Origin: CAYVTZ01 sp964454685
Lineage (GTDB): Bacteria; Bacillota; Clostridia; Christensenellales; Christensenellaceae
DNA length: 64,000 nt
Assembly: GCA_964454685.1 (NCBI GenBank)
Contig: CAYVTZ010000004.1
Span: 52,740-116,739 of the forward strand
Direction of reading: 5' to 3'
The position numbers and the translations under genes are program-made. This document shows, one piece after another, positions 51,376 to 60,278 of the stretch; the stretch's first letter is position 1, and every line of letters begins with the position of its first letter. Under the pieces are notes generated by a model. That model did no database searches and was not told where the DNA came from. It saw only the letters and a list, made by a program, of their open reading frames with translations.

Positions 51376-51703
51376 CGATGTTCCCTGCTTTCCTGATGGC
51401 GGCTCGCAATGCCACCTTCAGCACTGCGATTACATACTTTCATCATATTATCATAACCCAAAATAGTGCCGCCGCCTGATTTGCTAACAAAATGTTAACA
51501 ATTTTCCTTGAAGCAGACAGCACCGAAGATAAGCGCAAGCACTTCCACTTTCCATCCTTTCGGTGTTAGCCATGCAAAAAAATGGGTATTAATGTATTAG
51601 TGAGGGTATAGCCAAAAGGAATATACGCTCTACTACATACTACACAATCACCCGGTGGCATCGCGATATCACGGGTATTTGGGAAAAGCAAAGGGATTAT
51701 AGC
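51376..51703. other. Divergent control region between LytTR regulator and secreted protease gene
   Basis: About 330 bp without a gene. Direct repeats GCTAACAA (51483-51490) and GTTAACAA (51494-51501), 11 bp apart, may be regulator half-sites. Before the secreted protein gene, ACCC-GGTG with CAC-GGGT (about 51651-51676) forms a bulged hairpin. No good sigma-70 promoter could be fixed for the plus strand. Confidence 0.5.
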
Positions 51704-54700
51704 ATGAAAAAAAGTCATCGTTTGATCGCAGGAATCATCATCTTGTGTCTGGTGCTGGGAATGGGGTCCGGCGCTCTTGCAGTGGAGTCTGAGAGCGCTT
51801 TACAGCCGCCTGCGGCTACGGCCGGGTCTGACCACTCTGTCGCCGCAACGCCCTTGCCGGGCGAACCGGACGCAGATACACCGCTCGATCCGGAGCCAAG
51901 CATCACCCCAACGCAGGCGCCTAGCGAGGAGCCTACGCCGGAGCCAACCGCAGCACCAACTGCGGTACCGACGTTAGAGCCAACCGCAGAGCCTACGGCG
52001 CAGCCAAGCGCGGAACCATCCACGATGCCCAGTGAGCAGCCGACAGGTGCGCCCAGCGAGCAGCCGACGATGACTCCCTCCCCGACGCAGCAGCCGAGCG
52101 CATTGCCAAGCGAACCCACCGCGCCGCTTTTGACGCCGCAGGTGGAAGCATACGCGCAAGCCATGGCTGATCCCAGCGTAACGCATTATAATACGGTCGT
52201 ATTTGTGCGGTTTGCGGATAGCATAGGCGATTTCGCGGCAAATAGGCTGGCGGACACCAAGCGCATCTTCGGCGATCTCGACACTTTGGTACCCATGTCG
52301 TTCAGCGGATATCTTTATACGATTTCGGAAGGCAGTTTGCTTGTCAAAAGCACTTATCCGCAGGAAGCGGTGGGAGCCTTGGCCTCCATCAAACTCTCAA
52401 AAAACCGGGAAGAGTATCGTAACAAAGAGTATGAGCTGGTCACGGAGGCGATTCAACTGTTGCAGCCCCTGGTACCGCAGGGCTATCCTTTGGATGCAGA
52501 CGGCGACGGCATTGTGGATAACTTGAATCTCGTTTTGCAGGGCGTGACGGACGATGCAACAAAGCCCGGGCAAGCCGACAAGACATTCTGGCCGCATAAG
52601 GCAAGCGTTTATGGCGGCGCAAAGCTAGGCGGCAAAGAGGTTTGGGAGTACAATTTTCAGATAGAAAGTCATTTATATGATATATTCGGCGGCGCTGGCG
52701 TTGCCGCACACGAATTTCTGCATATTTTGGATTTGCCCGATTTATATCGGGGTTCCACAAACAATGATAGCGGCAACGCACAGCCGATTGGGCCGTGGGA
52801 CATCATGGCAGACGGCACTTCCGCATTTTTGCAATATCCGCTTGCTCACACGCGAGAGCGCTACGGCAAGTTCATCACCATTCCGCAGGCATTTCGCAGT
52901 GGTAAAATCACGCTGACCGCTCCCAAAATCGGGAACGAAAATTATGCGGTCAAAGTCAAAACGCCGCTTTCCGATTCGGAGTATTTTGTTATGGAATATC
53001 GGAAGCAGGGAAGCATCGGCGTGAATGATCTGGATCAAAAGATACCCGGAACGGGATTGGTGATCTACCGGGTGAACTTATCTGCAAAGGACGGGAACAT
53101 CTCGGGGCCACCGGATGAAGTCTATGTGTTTCGCCCCGGCGAGACATCCCCGACAGACGTCAGTAAGACGCGGATCAATCAATCCTTCTACTCTCAGGCA
53201 TCCGGACGTACCACGCGCGGCAGCGCAGCGCCCGACGCAACGGTAGCCGATGGCACGCTGTATTTCAGTGACGGCAAAAACAGTGGGATCGTCGTGTCTA
53301 ACATTGTTGACCTTGCGGACGGGATACAGTTTGACTTGAGTATCCCTGATTATTCCAAATGGAAATTCTGGAATATGGTCGGGTCTGCGGCGGATACCAA
53401 GCCCGCCTCCGTGGTGAGCCTGACATACGATGGTGACATCCCATATATCACCTACCTGTCTTCCAACAACCTCTACGCAAAAACGTTGCAAAATGGCATT
53501 TGGACACCACTGGGAGCATCCCTCGGCTCAACCGGAAACAAAGCCGGGATCGTTCGGCACCAAGGCGAGACCTATGTTGCGATGGGTGAAATCAACAGCA
53601 AAACGGGAATGCCACTGGCTACATTGAAAAAATTTGATGGCTCCTCGTGGGTGAATGTGGCGACAGACCCAAGTAAGCTGCAAGCCAATGACGGAATTGC
53701 CGCAACGGTCTATCAGAACAAAATCGTGATTGGCTATGCACAGTTTTCCGAATCACCGCTCAGTTGGAATGCGGCGGTGCAAACGCCGAATGGTTCTGAT
53801 CTCACAGGATTGGGTGGATTTCCCTCCGGCATTAACGGCGGATTTTCTCCAAGTCTAAGTGTGGATGGCAACAATCTGTATTTTGCATTTCGCACAACGA
53901 GTGGGTCGGGCGAGGTTTATTGCTACAATGGCAGCGCGTGGAGCAAGCTTGGCAACAGTATTCCCGGAGCAAGCAGCATTGTGGTTACAGCACGGAGTGG
54001 TGCCATATATGCGGTGACGGGAAACGGAAGTGGCATCACGTTGTATCAATGGGATGGGAACGGCTGGCAGTCGCTGGGTACAAAGGCGGACGGCAATGTG
54101 GTTTCCGTTGATTTGGTGATGAATGGGACAACCCCGACGGTAGCTTACGGCGTGCAGGATCAAGGGATGCGTTTTGCGCAGTATAACGGCACGACGCTGG
54201 AGCAGGCTGCGCCGGAGTACCACAATGGCGGGGGTCGATCCTTGAGCCTCGCAATGCGCTCGGACAGTCTTGCAATGTTAACAACGCAAGATGAGGTTTC
54301 ATTGCAACCCGTTTTGCTGGAGTGTGCGTCAGCAAGCGCACCGGAAGGCTATACCGTAACATTCGACCCTGCGGGCGGTACTCGTACGGGCGGCGGCGGG
54401 CTGATACAGGTGATCAAGCAAGGGGGAAACGCCAGTCCTCCCACCGTAACGCGCAAGGGATATACCTTTGCAGGCTGGGAAGGCGATCTTACCAATGTGA
54501 CTTCTGCGCGCACGATTACAGCAAAATGGTCCACGGCTCCGGTGAACTATACCGTGACGTTTAACCTCGCGGGCGGCACACGCACCGGCGGCGGCGCACT
54601 GACGCAAACAGTGGCTTCCGGCGCAAGCGCAGTTGCGCCTACCGTGACGCGAAGCGGCTACACCTTTGCAGGCTGGGATAGTGCGCTCACAAACATCACG

Positions 54701-55882
54701 GCAAACAAGACCATCACTGCAAGGTGGACGGCGAACGTGGTGAACTATACCGTGACATTCAACCTCGCGGGCGGCACACGCACCGGCGGCGGCGCACTGA
54801 CGCAAACGGTGGTGCACGGCGCAAGCGCAGTTGCGCCTACCGTGACGCGAAACGGCTACACCTTTGCAGGCTGGGATAGCGCGCTCACAAACATCACGGC
54901 AAACAAGACCATCACAGCACGATGGACAGCGGCTCCGGCTCCCACGCCGACTCCCAGCGCAAGCCCAGCTCCGGTTCCAACGCCCGCTCCTACTGCAACG
55001 CCGATCCCGCAAAGCTATACCGTACTCTTTGATCTTGCGGGCGGCACGCATACCGGCGGCGGCGCATTGTCGCAAACGGTGGTGCACGGCGCAAGCGCAA
55101 CCGCTCCGGCTTTGGAGCGGCTTGGATATCAGTTTCTAGGCTGGGACAGCGATTTAGCCGGTATTACGTCAAACAAAACGATCACGGCAAAGTGGACGCC
55201 ACAGCGATATGCCATTACCTATAACCTCAACGGCGGCGCATTGAGCGCAGATGCGCCCACACAATATACATACGGCGAAGGCACAGCGCTTCCCACCCCG
55301 ACGCAGACCGGATATCGTTTTGCAGGCTGGTTTACAGACGAACAATTCCGTGACCAGATATCCGCCATATCCGCCACAGACAATGGGTATCGCTCTTTGT
55401 ATGCAAAGTGGAACGCCAATGTTTATGGTGTGCGCTTTCACCCCAACGGCGGTTCCGGAAAAATGGGTTTGGAACGCTTTGCTTATGGCAGCTCAAAGAA
55501 GCTGTTTATCAATCGCTTCAAGGCACCCGGCGGCAAGGTGTTCGCGGGCTGGGCGCTGAGCAAGAAAGGCTCCCCTATCTATAAAAACAAAGAGTCTGTC
55601 AAAAATCTGACAGCCGCGCACAATAAGTCCATCACGCTTTATGCCCGCTGGATCACACCTCAAACCTACGCCATCACTTATAAAACAAACGGCGGGAAGC
55701 TGTCCGCAACAGCAAAGCGCTTTTATAAGAGCGGCGTCGGATATCGGCTGCCCACCCCAACGCGCAAAGGCTATCGTTTTGTGGGCTGGTATACAAGCAA
55801 GTCTCTCAAGGGCACCCCGCTCACGGAGATCAAGCCGTGGCACACCAAAAACAAGGTGTTTTATGCCAAGTGGGTCAAATGA
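51704..55882 (+). CDS. Secreted M6-like metalloprotease with InlB-type repeats
   Basis: A 1392-residue exported protein. A signal peptide (MKKSHRLIAGIIILCLVLGM) is followed by a Pro/Thr/Glu-rich linker (about 40-145), then an M6-type zinc peptidase region with HEFLH at 336-340 and LPDLY, the M6 pattern. A central domain of about 400 residues lacks known motifs but has repeated short strands like a beta-propeller. The end carries seven InlB/Listeria-Bacteroides repeats (GYTFAGW cores), the fourth behind a second Pro-rich spacer. No LPXTG or S-layer module is seen, so it is secreted or held by the repeats. ATG follows AAGGGA. Confidence 0.85.
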   Translation: MKKSHRLIAGIIILCLVLGMGSGALAVESESALQPPAATAGSDHSVAATPLPGEPDADTPLDPEPSITPTQAPSEEPTPEPTAAPTAVPTLEPTAEPTAQPSAEPSTMPSEQPTGAPSEQPTMTPSPTQQPSALPSEPTAPLLTPQVEAYAQAMADPSVTHYNTVVFVRFADSIGDFAANRLADTKRIFGDLDTLVPMSFSGYLYTISEGSLLVKSTYPQEAVGALASIKLSKNREEYRNKEYELVTEAIQLLQPLVPQGYPLDADGDGIVDNLNLVLQGVTDDATKPGQADKTFWPHKASVYGGAKLGGKEVWEYNFQIESHLYDIFGGAGVAAHEFLHILDLPDLYRGSTNNDSGNAQPIGPWDIMADGTSAFLQYPLAHTRERYGKFITIPQAFRSGKITLTAPKIGNENYAVKVKTPLSDSEYFVMEYRKQGSIGVNDLDQKIPGTGLVIYRVNLSAKDGNISGPPDEVYVFRPGETSPTDVSKTRINQSFYSQASGRTTRGSAAPDATVADGTLYFSDGKNSGIVVSNIVDLADGIQFDLSIPDYSKWKFWNMVGSAADTKPASVVSLTYDGDIPYITYLSSNNLYAKTLQNGIWTPLGASLGSTGNKAGIVRHQGETYVAMGEINSKTGMPLATLKKFDGSSWVNVATDPSKLQANDGIAATVYQNKIVIGYAQFSESPLSWNAAVQTPNGSDLTGLGGFPSGINGGFSPSLSVDGNNLYFAFRTTSGSGEVYCYNGSAWSKLGNSIPGASSIVVTARSGAIYAVTGNGSGITLYQWDGNGWQSLGTKADGNVVSVDLVMNGTTPTVAYGVQDQGMRFAQYNGTTLEQAAPEYHNGGGRSLSLAMRSDSLAMLTTQDEVSLQPVLLECASASAPEGYTVTFDPAGGTRTGGGGLIQVIKQGGNASPPTVTRKGYTFAGWEGDLTNVTSARTITAKWSTAPVNYTVTFNLAGGTRTGGGALTQTVASGASAVAPTVTRSGYTFAGWDSALTNITANKTITARWTANVVNYTVTFNLAGGTRTGGGALTQTVVHGASAVAPTVTRNGYTFAGWDSALTNITANKTITARWTAAPAPTPTPSASPAPVPTPAPTATPIPQSYTVLFDLAGGTHTGGGALSQTVVHGASATAPALERLGYQFLGWDSDLAGITSNKTITAKWTPQRYAITYNLNGGALSADAPTQYTYGEGTALPTPTQTGYRFAGWFTDEQFRDQISAISATDNGYRSLYAKWNANVYGVRFHPNGGSGKMGLERFAYGSSKKLFINRFKAPGGKVFAGWALSKKGSPIYKNKESVKNLTAAHNKSITLYARWITPQTYAITYKTNGGKLSATAKRFYKSGVGYRLPTPTRKGYRFVGWYTSKSLKGTPLTEIKPWHTKNKVFYAKWVK
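54542..54937 (+). repeat. Two nearly identical 198-bp tandem repeats (InlB repeats 2 and 3)
   Basis: The repeat units starting at 54542 and 54740 are nearly identical at DNA level over 198 bp (66 codons), while repeats 1 and 4 are more divergent. The pair is probably a recent duplication or subject to recombination, giving length variation of the surface protein. Confidence 0.85.
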
Positions 55883-55896
55883 TTCAAGCAAAACTA

Positions 55897-55925
55897 TTGA
55901 TTCAAAGCGCTGAATATGATATACT
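55897..55925 (+). promoter_or_regulatory. Promoter of tRNA-Leu
   Basis: TTGATT (55897-55902) and TATACT (55920-55925) are 17 bp apart, with the tRNA starting 22 bp after the -10. This is compact, as usual for tRNA genes. Confidence 0.75.
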
Positions 55926-55947
55926 TTCTATCGTTGGATTTCCCGCT

Positions 55948-56034
55948 GCCGGAGTGGCGGAATAGGCAGACGCACAGGATTTAAAATCCTGCGATAGTAA
56001 TATCGTACCGGTTCGACCCCGGTCTTCGGCACCA
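55948..56034 (+). tRNA. tRNA-Leu (anticodon UAA)
   Basis: An 87-base class II tRNA. The acceptor stem GCCGGAG (55948-55954) pairs with CTTCGGC (56024-56030), with one wobble, and CCA is encoded. The anticodon arm CAGGA/TCCTG holds the loop TTTAAAA with anticodon UAA, and a long variable arm follows (GATAGTAATATC). The T-arm GGTTCGACC is standard. Its own promoter precedes it and a terminator follows. Confidence 0.96.
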
Positions 56035-56056
56035 CCGGCTTGAAGCCGGACACACG

Positions 56057-56091
56057 TCGCGTACCATTGTTTGATGGTGCGCGATTTTTTT
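56057..56091 (+). terminator. Terminator after tRNA-Leu
   Basis: TCGCG with ACCAT (56057-56067) pairs with ATGGT and CGCGA (to 56084) around a short loop and is followed by seven T (56085-56091), 22 bp after the tRNA. A smaller CCGGC/GCCGG hairpin lies at 56035-56049. Confidence 0.88.
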
Positions 56092-56239
56092 GCCCGCTTC
56101 CGGTTCGTTTTCATGAATTTTTGCTTAACCGCTCCCAAATGGGGTATTGATATTGTAGCGCTTGGAATTCACATCAAGTCAAGATTGTGACAGGATATGG
56201 CTTGCGGGCAGCATAGCAAAACGTTGGGAGGACTCAATT

Positions 56240-56524
56240 ATGTCAGAATTTGTACAAGTGGAAGGGCGCAGCGTCGCCAATATCAAATTATTCACGCTTT
56301 CTACCTGCGGTTGGTGCCGCAAAACAAAGGCGTTTTTAGAAGAAAATAACATCGCATATTCGTATGTAGATGTGGACACACTTTCACAAAACGAAGAAGA
56401 GTACATCACAGGCGAACAACTGCGCTATAACCCGGAAGGCTCTTTTCCCACTGTGGTTGTGGATGATGACCAGGTCATATGTGGTTACGATTTGCCCGCG
56501 TTGCAGGCGCTGATTGGAGCGTGA
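56240..56524 (+). CDS. Glutaredoxin-like thiol-disulfide protein
   Basis: A 94-residue thioredoxin-fold protein. The active-site CGWC is at residues 23-26 in KLFTLSTCGWCRK, and the cis-Pro occurs in SFPTVVVDD. Its closest type is the NrdH/YruB-like glutaredoxin found in anaerobes, which does not use glutathione and is reduced by thioredoxin reductase-type enzymes. ATG 56240 follows GGGAGG; the longer frame upstream lacks a site. The gene is one base from the following FTR-like gene, which may be its reductase. Confidence 0.9.
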   Translation: MSEFVQVEGRSVANIKLFTLSTCGWCRKTKAFLEENNIAYSYVDVDTLSQNEEEYITGEQLRYNPEGSFPTVVVDDDQVICGYDLPALQALIGA

Positions 56525-56525
56525 T

Positions 56526-56981
56526 ATGGATGCGGCAATGCGTTGCAAGCGGCTGCAAGAGGACGCACTGCATTCGGGCTACACGCTGAATGCGGATGCC
56601 AATTTTGTACAGACGCTTGCCGAAGGATTGTTAAAAAACGCACAACGCTACGGCATCGAATCCTGTCCCTGTCGTCTGTTTCGCGGATCGAAAGGGGAAA
56701 ACATGGACATCGTGTGCCCATGCGATTATCGTGATGACGATCTTGCCGAGCACGGTGCATGCTTTTGTGCGTTGTATGTATCCGATCGATATGATCCCGA
56801 ACGGCAGATTCCCGATCGCAGGCGTTATACGCGCAAAGCGGCAATAAAGCCCGTTGTGCAGACGCTGCCCTATCCGGTTTGGCGGTGCTGTGCCTGCGGA
56901 TACTTGTGTGCAAACATTCATCCGCCGGGCAAATGCCCTATTTGCGGCGCGAGCACAGAGCGGTTCGATCGTTTTTTGTAG
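56526..56981 (+). CDS. Ferredoxin-thioredoxin reductase-like protein with rubredoxin domain
   Basis: A 151-residue protein joining two iron-sulfur modules. Residues 40-90 have the FTR catalytic subunit pattern: CPC (47-49), CPC (64-66) and CFC (79-81), which hold a [4Fe-4S] cluster and a redox disulfide. Residues 118-142 are a rubredoxin-type domain (C121 and C124, then C137 and C140). Start ATG 56526 follows GGAG. In anaerobes such enzymes take electrons from ferredoxin or rubredoxin and reduce thioredoxin-like partners; the adjacent glutaredoxin is the obvious one. It lacks the variable subunit, as in other non-plant FTR-like proteins. Confidence 0.85.
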   Translation: MDAAMRCKRLQEDALHSGYTLNADANFVQTLAEGLLKNAQRYGIESCPCRLFRGSKGENMDIVCPCDYRDDDLAEHGACFCALYVSDRYDPERQIPDRRRYTRKAAIKPVVQTLPYPVWRCCACGYLCANIHPPGKCPICGASTERFDRFL

Positions 56982-57104
56982 TGCGGCGCTAATCTGGCAT
57001 TCATTCCAAATATGGCATACCGGACGCAATGCGTTTTGATGTGCCTTTTTTTGCTTTGCTCACATAGCGCATCTGCTCCTGCTTGAGGCGCACTGTCCGC
57101 CGCC

Positions 57105-58619
57105 TTACCCCCAAACCGCTTTCTTACGAAACTGCCCGGCAGACTCACCTACGATTTTTTTGAATACTTGGCAAAAGTACGCAGGGTTTTTATACCCCAC
57201 TTCATAAGCGATTTCCTTGATGCTCTTGTCCGTTCCCATCAGCAGCGTCTTTGCCTTTTGAATGCGGATTTCGGCAAGATAATCCGTAAAGTTTTTGTTT
57301 AGATGATTTTTAAACAGTTTGCTCAAATAGTATGTACTCAACTGTACATGCTCTGCAATATCCGCCAGCATGATCTCTTTTTCGTAATGGCTTTGTATGA
57401 AATCAATCGCCTTTGCCAACTGCGCACTGGTGCGGCTGCTGTCCGCGCTTTTCAGCTTGTTCACTTGCAGCAGATAGGCACCCATCATATTACGCAGTTC
57501 TTCCATCACATCGCACCGCTGCACCTTCTGACCCAGCAAATAATTTTGATATCGCTGATATTCGTTGTCCAGCGCTGCACCGATGGAGGCAATCATACGC
57601 TCCAACTCCAGCTTCAACGCTTCTACGCTCTCATGACAATGCAGCAGAGTACCCGTTAAAAAATCCTGAATCATGTCCTCCGTGCCGGATCCGTCTAAAA
57701 CATGCTGCACGATCTGCTCCGCATTTTCGCTTCGCTGGGATTGCTCACTGTGTCGATAATCATTGATCGTTTTTGCTTCCGCCAATGCCATGCGCGCCTG
57801 ATGATAGCACACATGGATCTCTCCCGTTGTTTGAAAATCCTCTCCCATCCCGATTTTGGCCTGCATTCCGCCCCGCTTCAAGCGTTCGGCAAGATACGCA
57901 ACAAAATCCCGTATCCACTCCGCTTTTTGCACCGCATCCATGTTCTCCGCAATCGGCAGCAGAATCAGCACATATTCGCGCAATACGCCGGACACCACGC
58001 AGCAACTGATCTCTTTTGCGGCATTCATCACAGTCGATTCAAACACGTCGTCATATTGGCTTGGTTGCACCAGCACTACCGCCATATTGTCCGTAAAAAT
58101 TTCCAGTATCTGCATGTAGTCGCTTAGCTCTGCAAGCGTCTTATCGCCATACACCACGTGCATGACGATCTCATGCTCAATATGCGGCGAGATGATATTG
58201 ATCTGCTTGGAAATGCGCTCCTGTTGCACTAAAAAGCCGCGCTCCGCATCCAGCTCGCGGATATAATAATCGATAATGCGAATCATATCTTCACGGCTGA
58301 CCGGCTTTAAGAGATATTCATTCGCACCGTACTTCATCGCTTTTTGCGCAAATTCAAATTTGTCATGCGCCGACAATATGATGATCTTGATCTTTCCCGA
58401 TAGATCGCTGATCTGTTCCAGCGCCTCCAATCCCGTGCGCATCGGCATCTGGATATCCAGAAAGATGATGTCCGGACGGTTTCTTCGCACCATTTCAATC
58501 ACATCATTACCCGTGGCTGCATCCGGCAAGATCTCCAGATCGGGAAAATGCTTCCGCACCAGTAGTCGGAACGCCTGCCGCTCAATCTGCTCATCATCCG
58601 CAATCATGATTCGGTACAT
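57105..58619 (-). CDS. YesN-type AraC response regulator
   Basis: A 504-residue two-component regulator. The receiver (MYRIMIADDEQIERQAFR) has its phosphorylation Asp in IIFLDIQMP near residue 56 and Lys in LLKPV. A long middle region follows, then a C-terminal AraC/XylS domain with two helix-turn-helices (VQLSTYYLSKLFKNHL and VGYKNPAYFCQVFKKIVG). It overlaps the kinase gene by 16 bp. YesN/YesM pairs in Bacillota usually control neighbouring carbohydrate uptake genes; here the nearest candidates are the glycerol genes. Confidence 0.95.
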   Translation of the reverse strand: MYRIMIADDEQIERQAFRLLVRKHFPDLEILPDAATGNDVIEMVRRNRPDIIFLDIQMPMRTGLEALEQISDLSGKIKIIILSAHDKFEFAQKAMKYGANEYLLKPVSREDMIRIIDYYIRELDAERGFLVQQERISKQINIISPHIEHEIVMHVVYGDKTLAELSDYMQILEIFTDNMAVVLVQPSQYDDVFESTVMNAAKEISCCVVSGVLREYVLILLPIAENMDAVQKAEWIRDFVAYLAERLKRGGMQAKIGMGEDFQTTGEIHVCYHQARMALAEAKTINDYRHSEQSQRSENAEQIVQHVLDGSGTEDMIQDFLTGTLLHCHESVEALKLELERMIASIGAALDNEYQRYQNYLLGQKVQRCDVMEELRNMMGAYLLQVNKLKSADSSRTSAQLAKAIDFIQSHYEKEIMLADIAEHVQLSTYYLSKLFKNHLNKNFTDYLAEIRIQKAKTLLMGTDKSIKEIAYEVGYKNPAYFCQVFKKIVGESAGQFRKKAVWG

Positions 58620-60076
58620 ACTTCTCCATCCTTTGGCAACAAAATCGAAATCATGGTTCCGATGTCCTTTTTGCTGTGAATAATCACCCTCGCGCGTCCG
58701 GAATAGAATAGTTCCAGACGGCTCATCACATTGCGCAATCCAATTCCCTCCTTCTCCCGTTCTTCTTCAAACAGCAGCCGCTGAATCAGCTCTTCCTCCA
58801 TTCCGCATCCGTTGTCCACAACGTCAATACAGATATATGCGTCCGAATCATACACGCGCACAATCACCTTTCCGCCCTCCTGCCGATTTGCAAGCCCATG
58901 CGCCACCGCATTTTCCACCAATGGTTGAATAATCAGCGCAGGCATTTTGTAATGCGAAAAGCTGTGTGTTTGCTCCTCATCAAACACAAACTCGATGCGT
59001 TTGCCAAACCGCTGTTCTTGAATATAGATATAATGATGCAGCACCTCCATCTCCTGCGCGACCTCAACCGGCTTTTCAATGCGGTCGATTCCATATCGCA
59101 AAAGCTGTGTGGTCGCATACAGCATTTCCATCGTTTTGTTTGCTTCTTCAATATATGCGGTTTGATAAAGCATGTTCAGCGTGTTGAATAAAAAATGCGG
59201 GTTTATCTTCTCTTGCAGCGCATTCAGCTGTGTTTCCTTCAGTAAGTGTTTCATTTTCAAGTTTGCATTTTCTTCGCATAACAGCTTTTCTTTGAGAATC
59301 GCCGCCTGCTTCATCTCATTGATGTAATATTCGATGTTCGCAATCATTTCGTTAAACGCGTTGGTCAGAATGTTGATCTCGGCAATCCCCTTGACCTCGA
59401 CCGGCTCCACGCAAAATCCTTGTTCCTTTGCGCGCAGCGCGCTGTCCGCTAACACTTGAATCGGCTGAGAAATCGATTTTGAATAAAACACCATGTAAAC
59501 AGATGCACAAATCACCCCGGCAGCCATACAAATGTTGTTCCACAGCCAATATAAGGAAGTCTGCTGCTCCACCTGTGCCAAACTGCGTTCGATCACGCCT
59601 GTCAGAAGGTCAAAACACGGTTGCACCTGCAAATTGATCAACTCATGCACGCGGTTCGCCTGCTGCATGCTTTCAAACGCGCCGATCGAATCGTGCTGCG
59701 TCAACTTTTGCTTCATCTGCGAGACTTTTTCATCGTATGTCAAAATCATGTTGCGCACCAGCCCGTACCGAAACGCCACCTCTTCATCCTTTGCGTTTTC
59801 AATCAAACGATCGATCTGTGCATAGGCCGTATGCAGCAGTTCCTGATATTTCTGATAGTCTTGCTCGTCTTTGGAAGAGAAATAATAGGTGTAACTGGAT
59901 TTCATGTCGTTCACCGTGCGAAAAAAACCGCTTAAAACAACATTCAGTTCCTTCATGGTCGTGTATTGCGTAATCATATTGTCCACACAAAAGTTGCACA
60001 CAATAATCACCACCACCAGCACCAGCAGCATCAACACAAAATAAGCGCGCAATTTCCCTCTGAGCGAAAACCTCAT
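58604..60076 (-). CDS. YesM-type sensor histidine kinase
   Basis: A 490-residue membrane kinase. An N-terminal helix (about 10-30), an extracellular region of about 145 residues, and a second helix (about 175-195) precede a HAMP-like segment and a HisKA_7TM-like kinase core. The phosphoacceptor His lies in KINPHFLFNTLNML, the His-kinase-5 form, and the ATP-binding N and G boxes (ENAVAHGL, DNGCGM) are intact. ATG 60076 follows AAGGAGG; upstream frame codons lack a site. Partner of the YesN regulator. The ligand of its extracellular domain is unknown. Confidence 0.94.
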   Translation of the reverse strand: MRFSLRGKLRAYFVLMLLVLVVVIIVCNFCVDNMITQYTTMKELNVVLSGFFRTVNDMKSSYTYYFSSKDEQDYQKYQELLHTAYAQIDRLIENAKDEEVAFRYGLVRNMILTYDEKVSQMKQKLTQHDSIGAFESMQQANRVHELINLQVQPCFDLLTGVIERSLAQVEQQTSLYWLWNNICMAAGVICASVYMVFYSKSISQPIQVLADSALRAKEQGFCVEPVEVKGIAEINILTNAFNEMIANIEYYINEMKQAAILKEKLLCEENANLKMKHLLKETQLNALQEKINPHFLFNTLNMLYQTAYIEEANKTMEMLYATTQLLRYGIDRIEKPVEVAQEMEVLHHYIYIQEQRFGKRIEFVFDEEQTHSFSHYKMPALIIQPLVENAVAHGLANRQEGGKVIVRVYDSDAYICIDVVDNGCGMEEELIQRLLFEEEREKEGIGLRNVMSRLELFYSGRARVIIHSKKDIGTMISILLPKDGEVCTES

Positions 60077-60278
60077 GAGCCCCTCCTTGCTGCTGAAAAA
60101 AACAGAACCCTTCGCTCCGCAAACCATCCCCTGAACGTTGGCGCTATCCTCAAATCAATCCCGGTTCCCACTTGAGTATGAAAAAATCTATCGCTGAATT
60201 TTTGTTTGAAACATGTTCGTTCTGTGCAAATCATATTATATCAATCCCCCGCCCATAAGTATATGCCTCACGCAAAAA

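Noticed and set aside
51560..51703. A c-di-GMP riboswitch before the secreted protease gene, suggested by the nearby diguanylate cyclase
   Set aside because: The conserved core and tetraloop-receptor arrangement of the known classes could not be found; only a bulged hairpin is present.
55830..55882. A sortase (LPXTG) anchor at the end of the secreted protease
   Set aside because: The chain ends in VFYAKWVK after the last repeat, with no LPXTG-like motif or hydrophobic tail.
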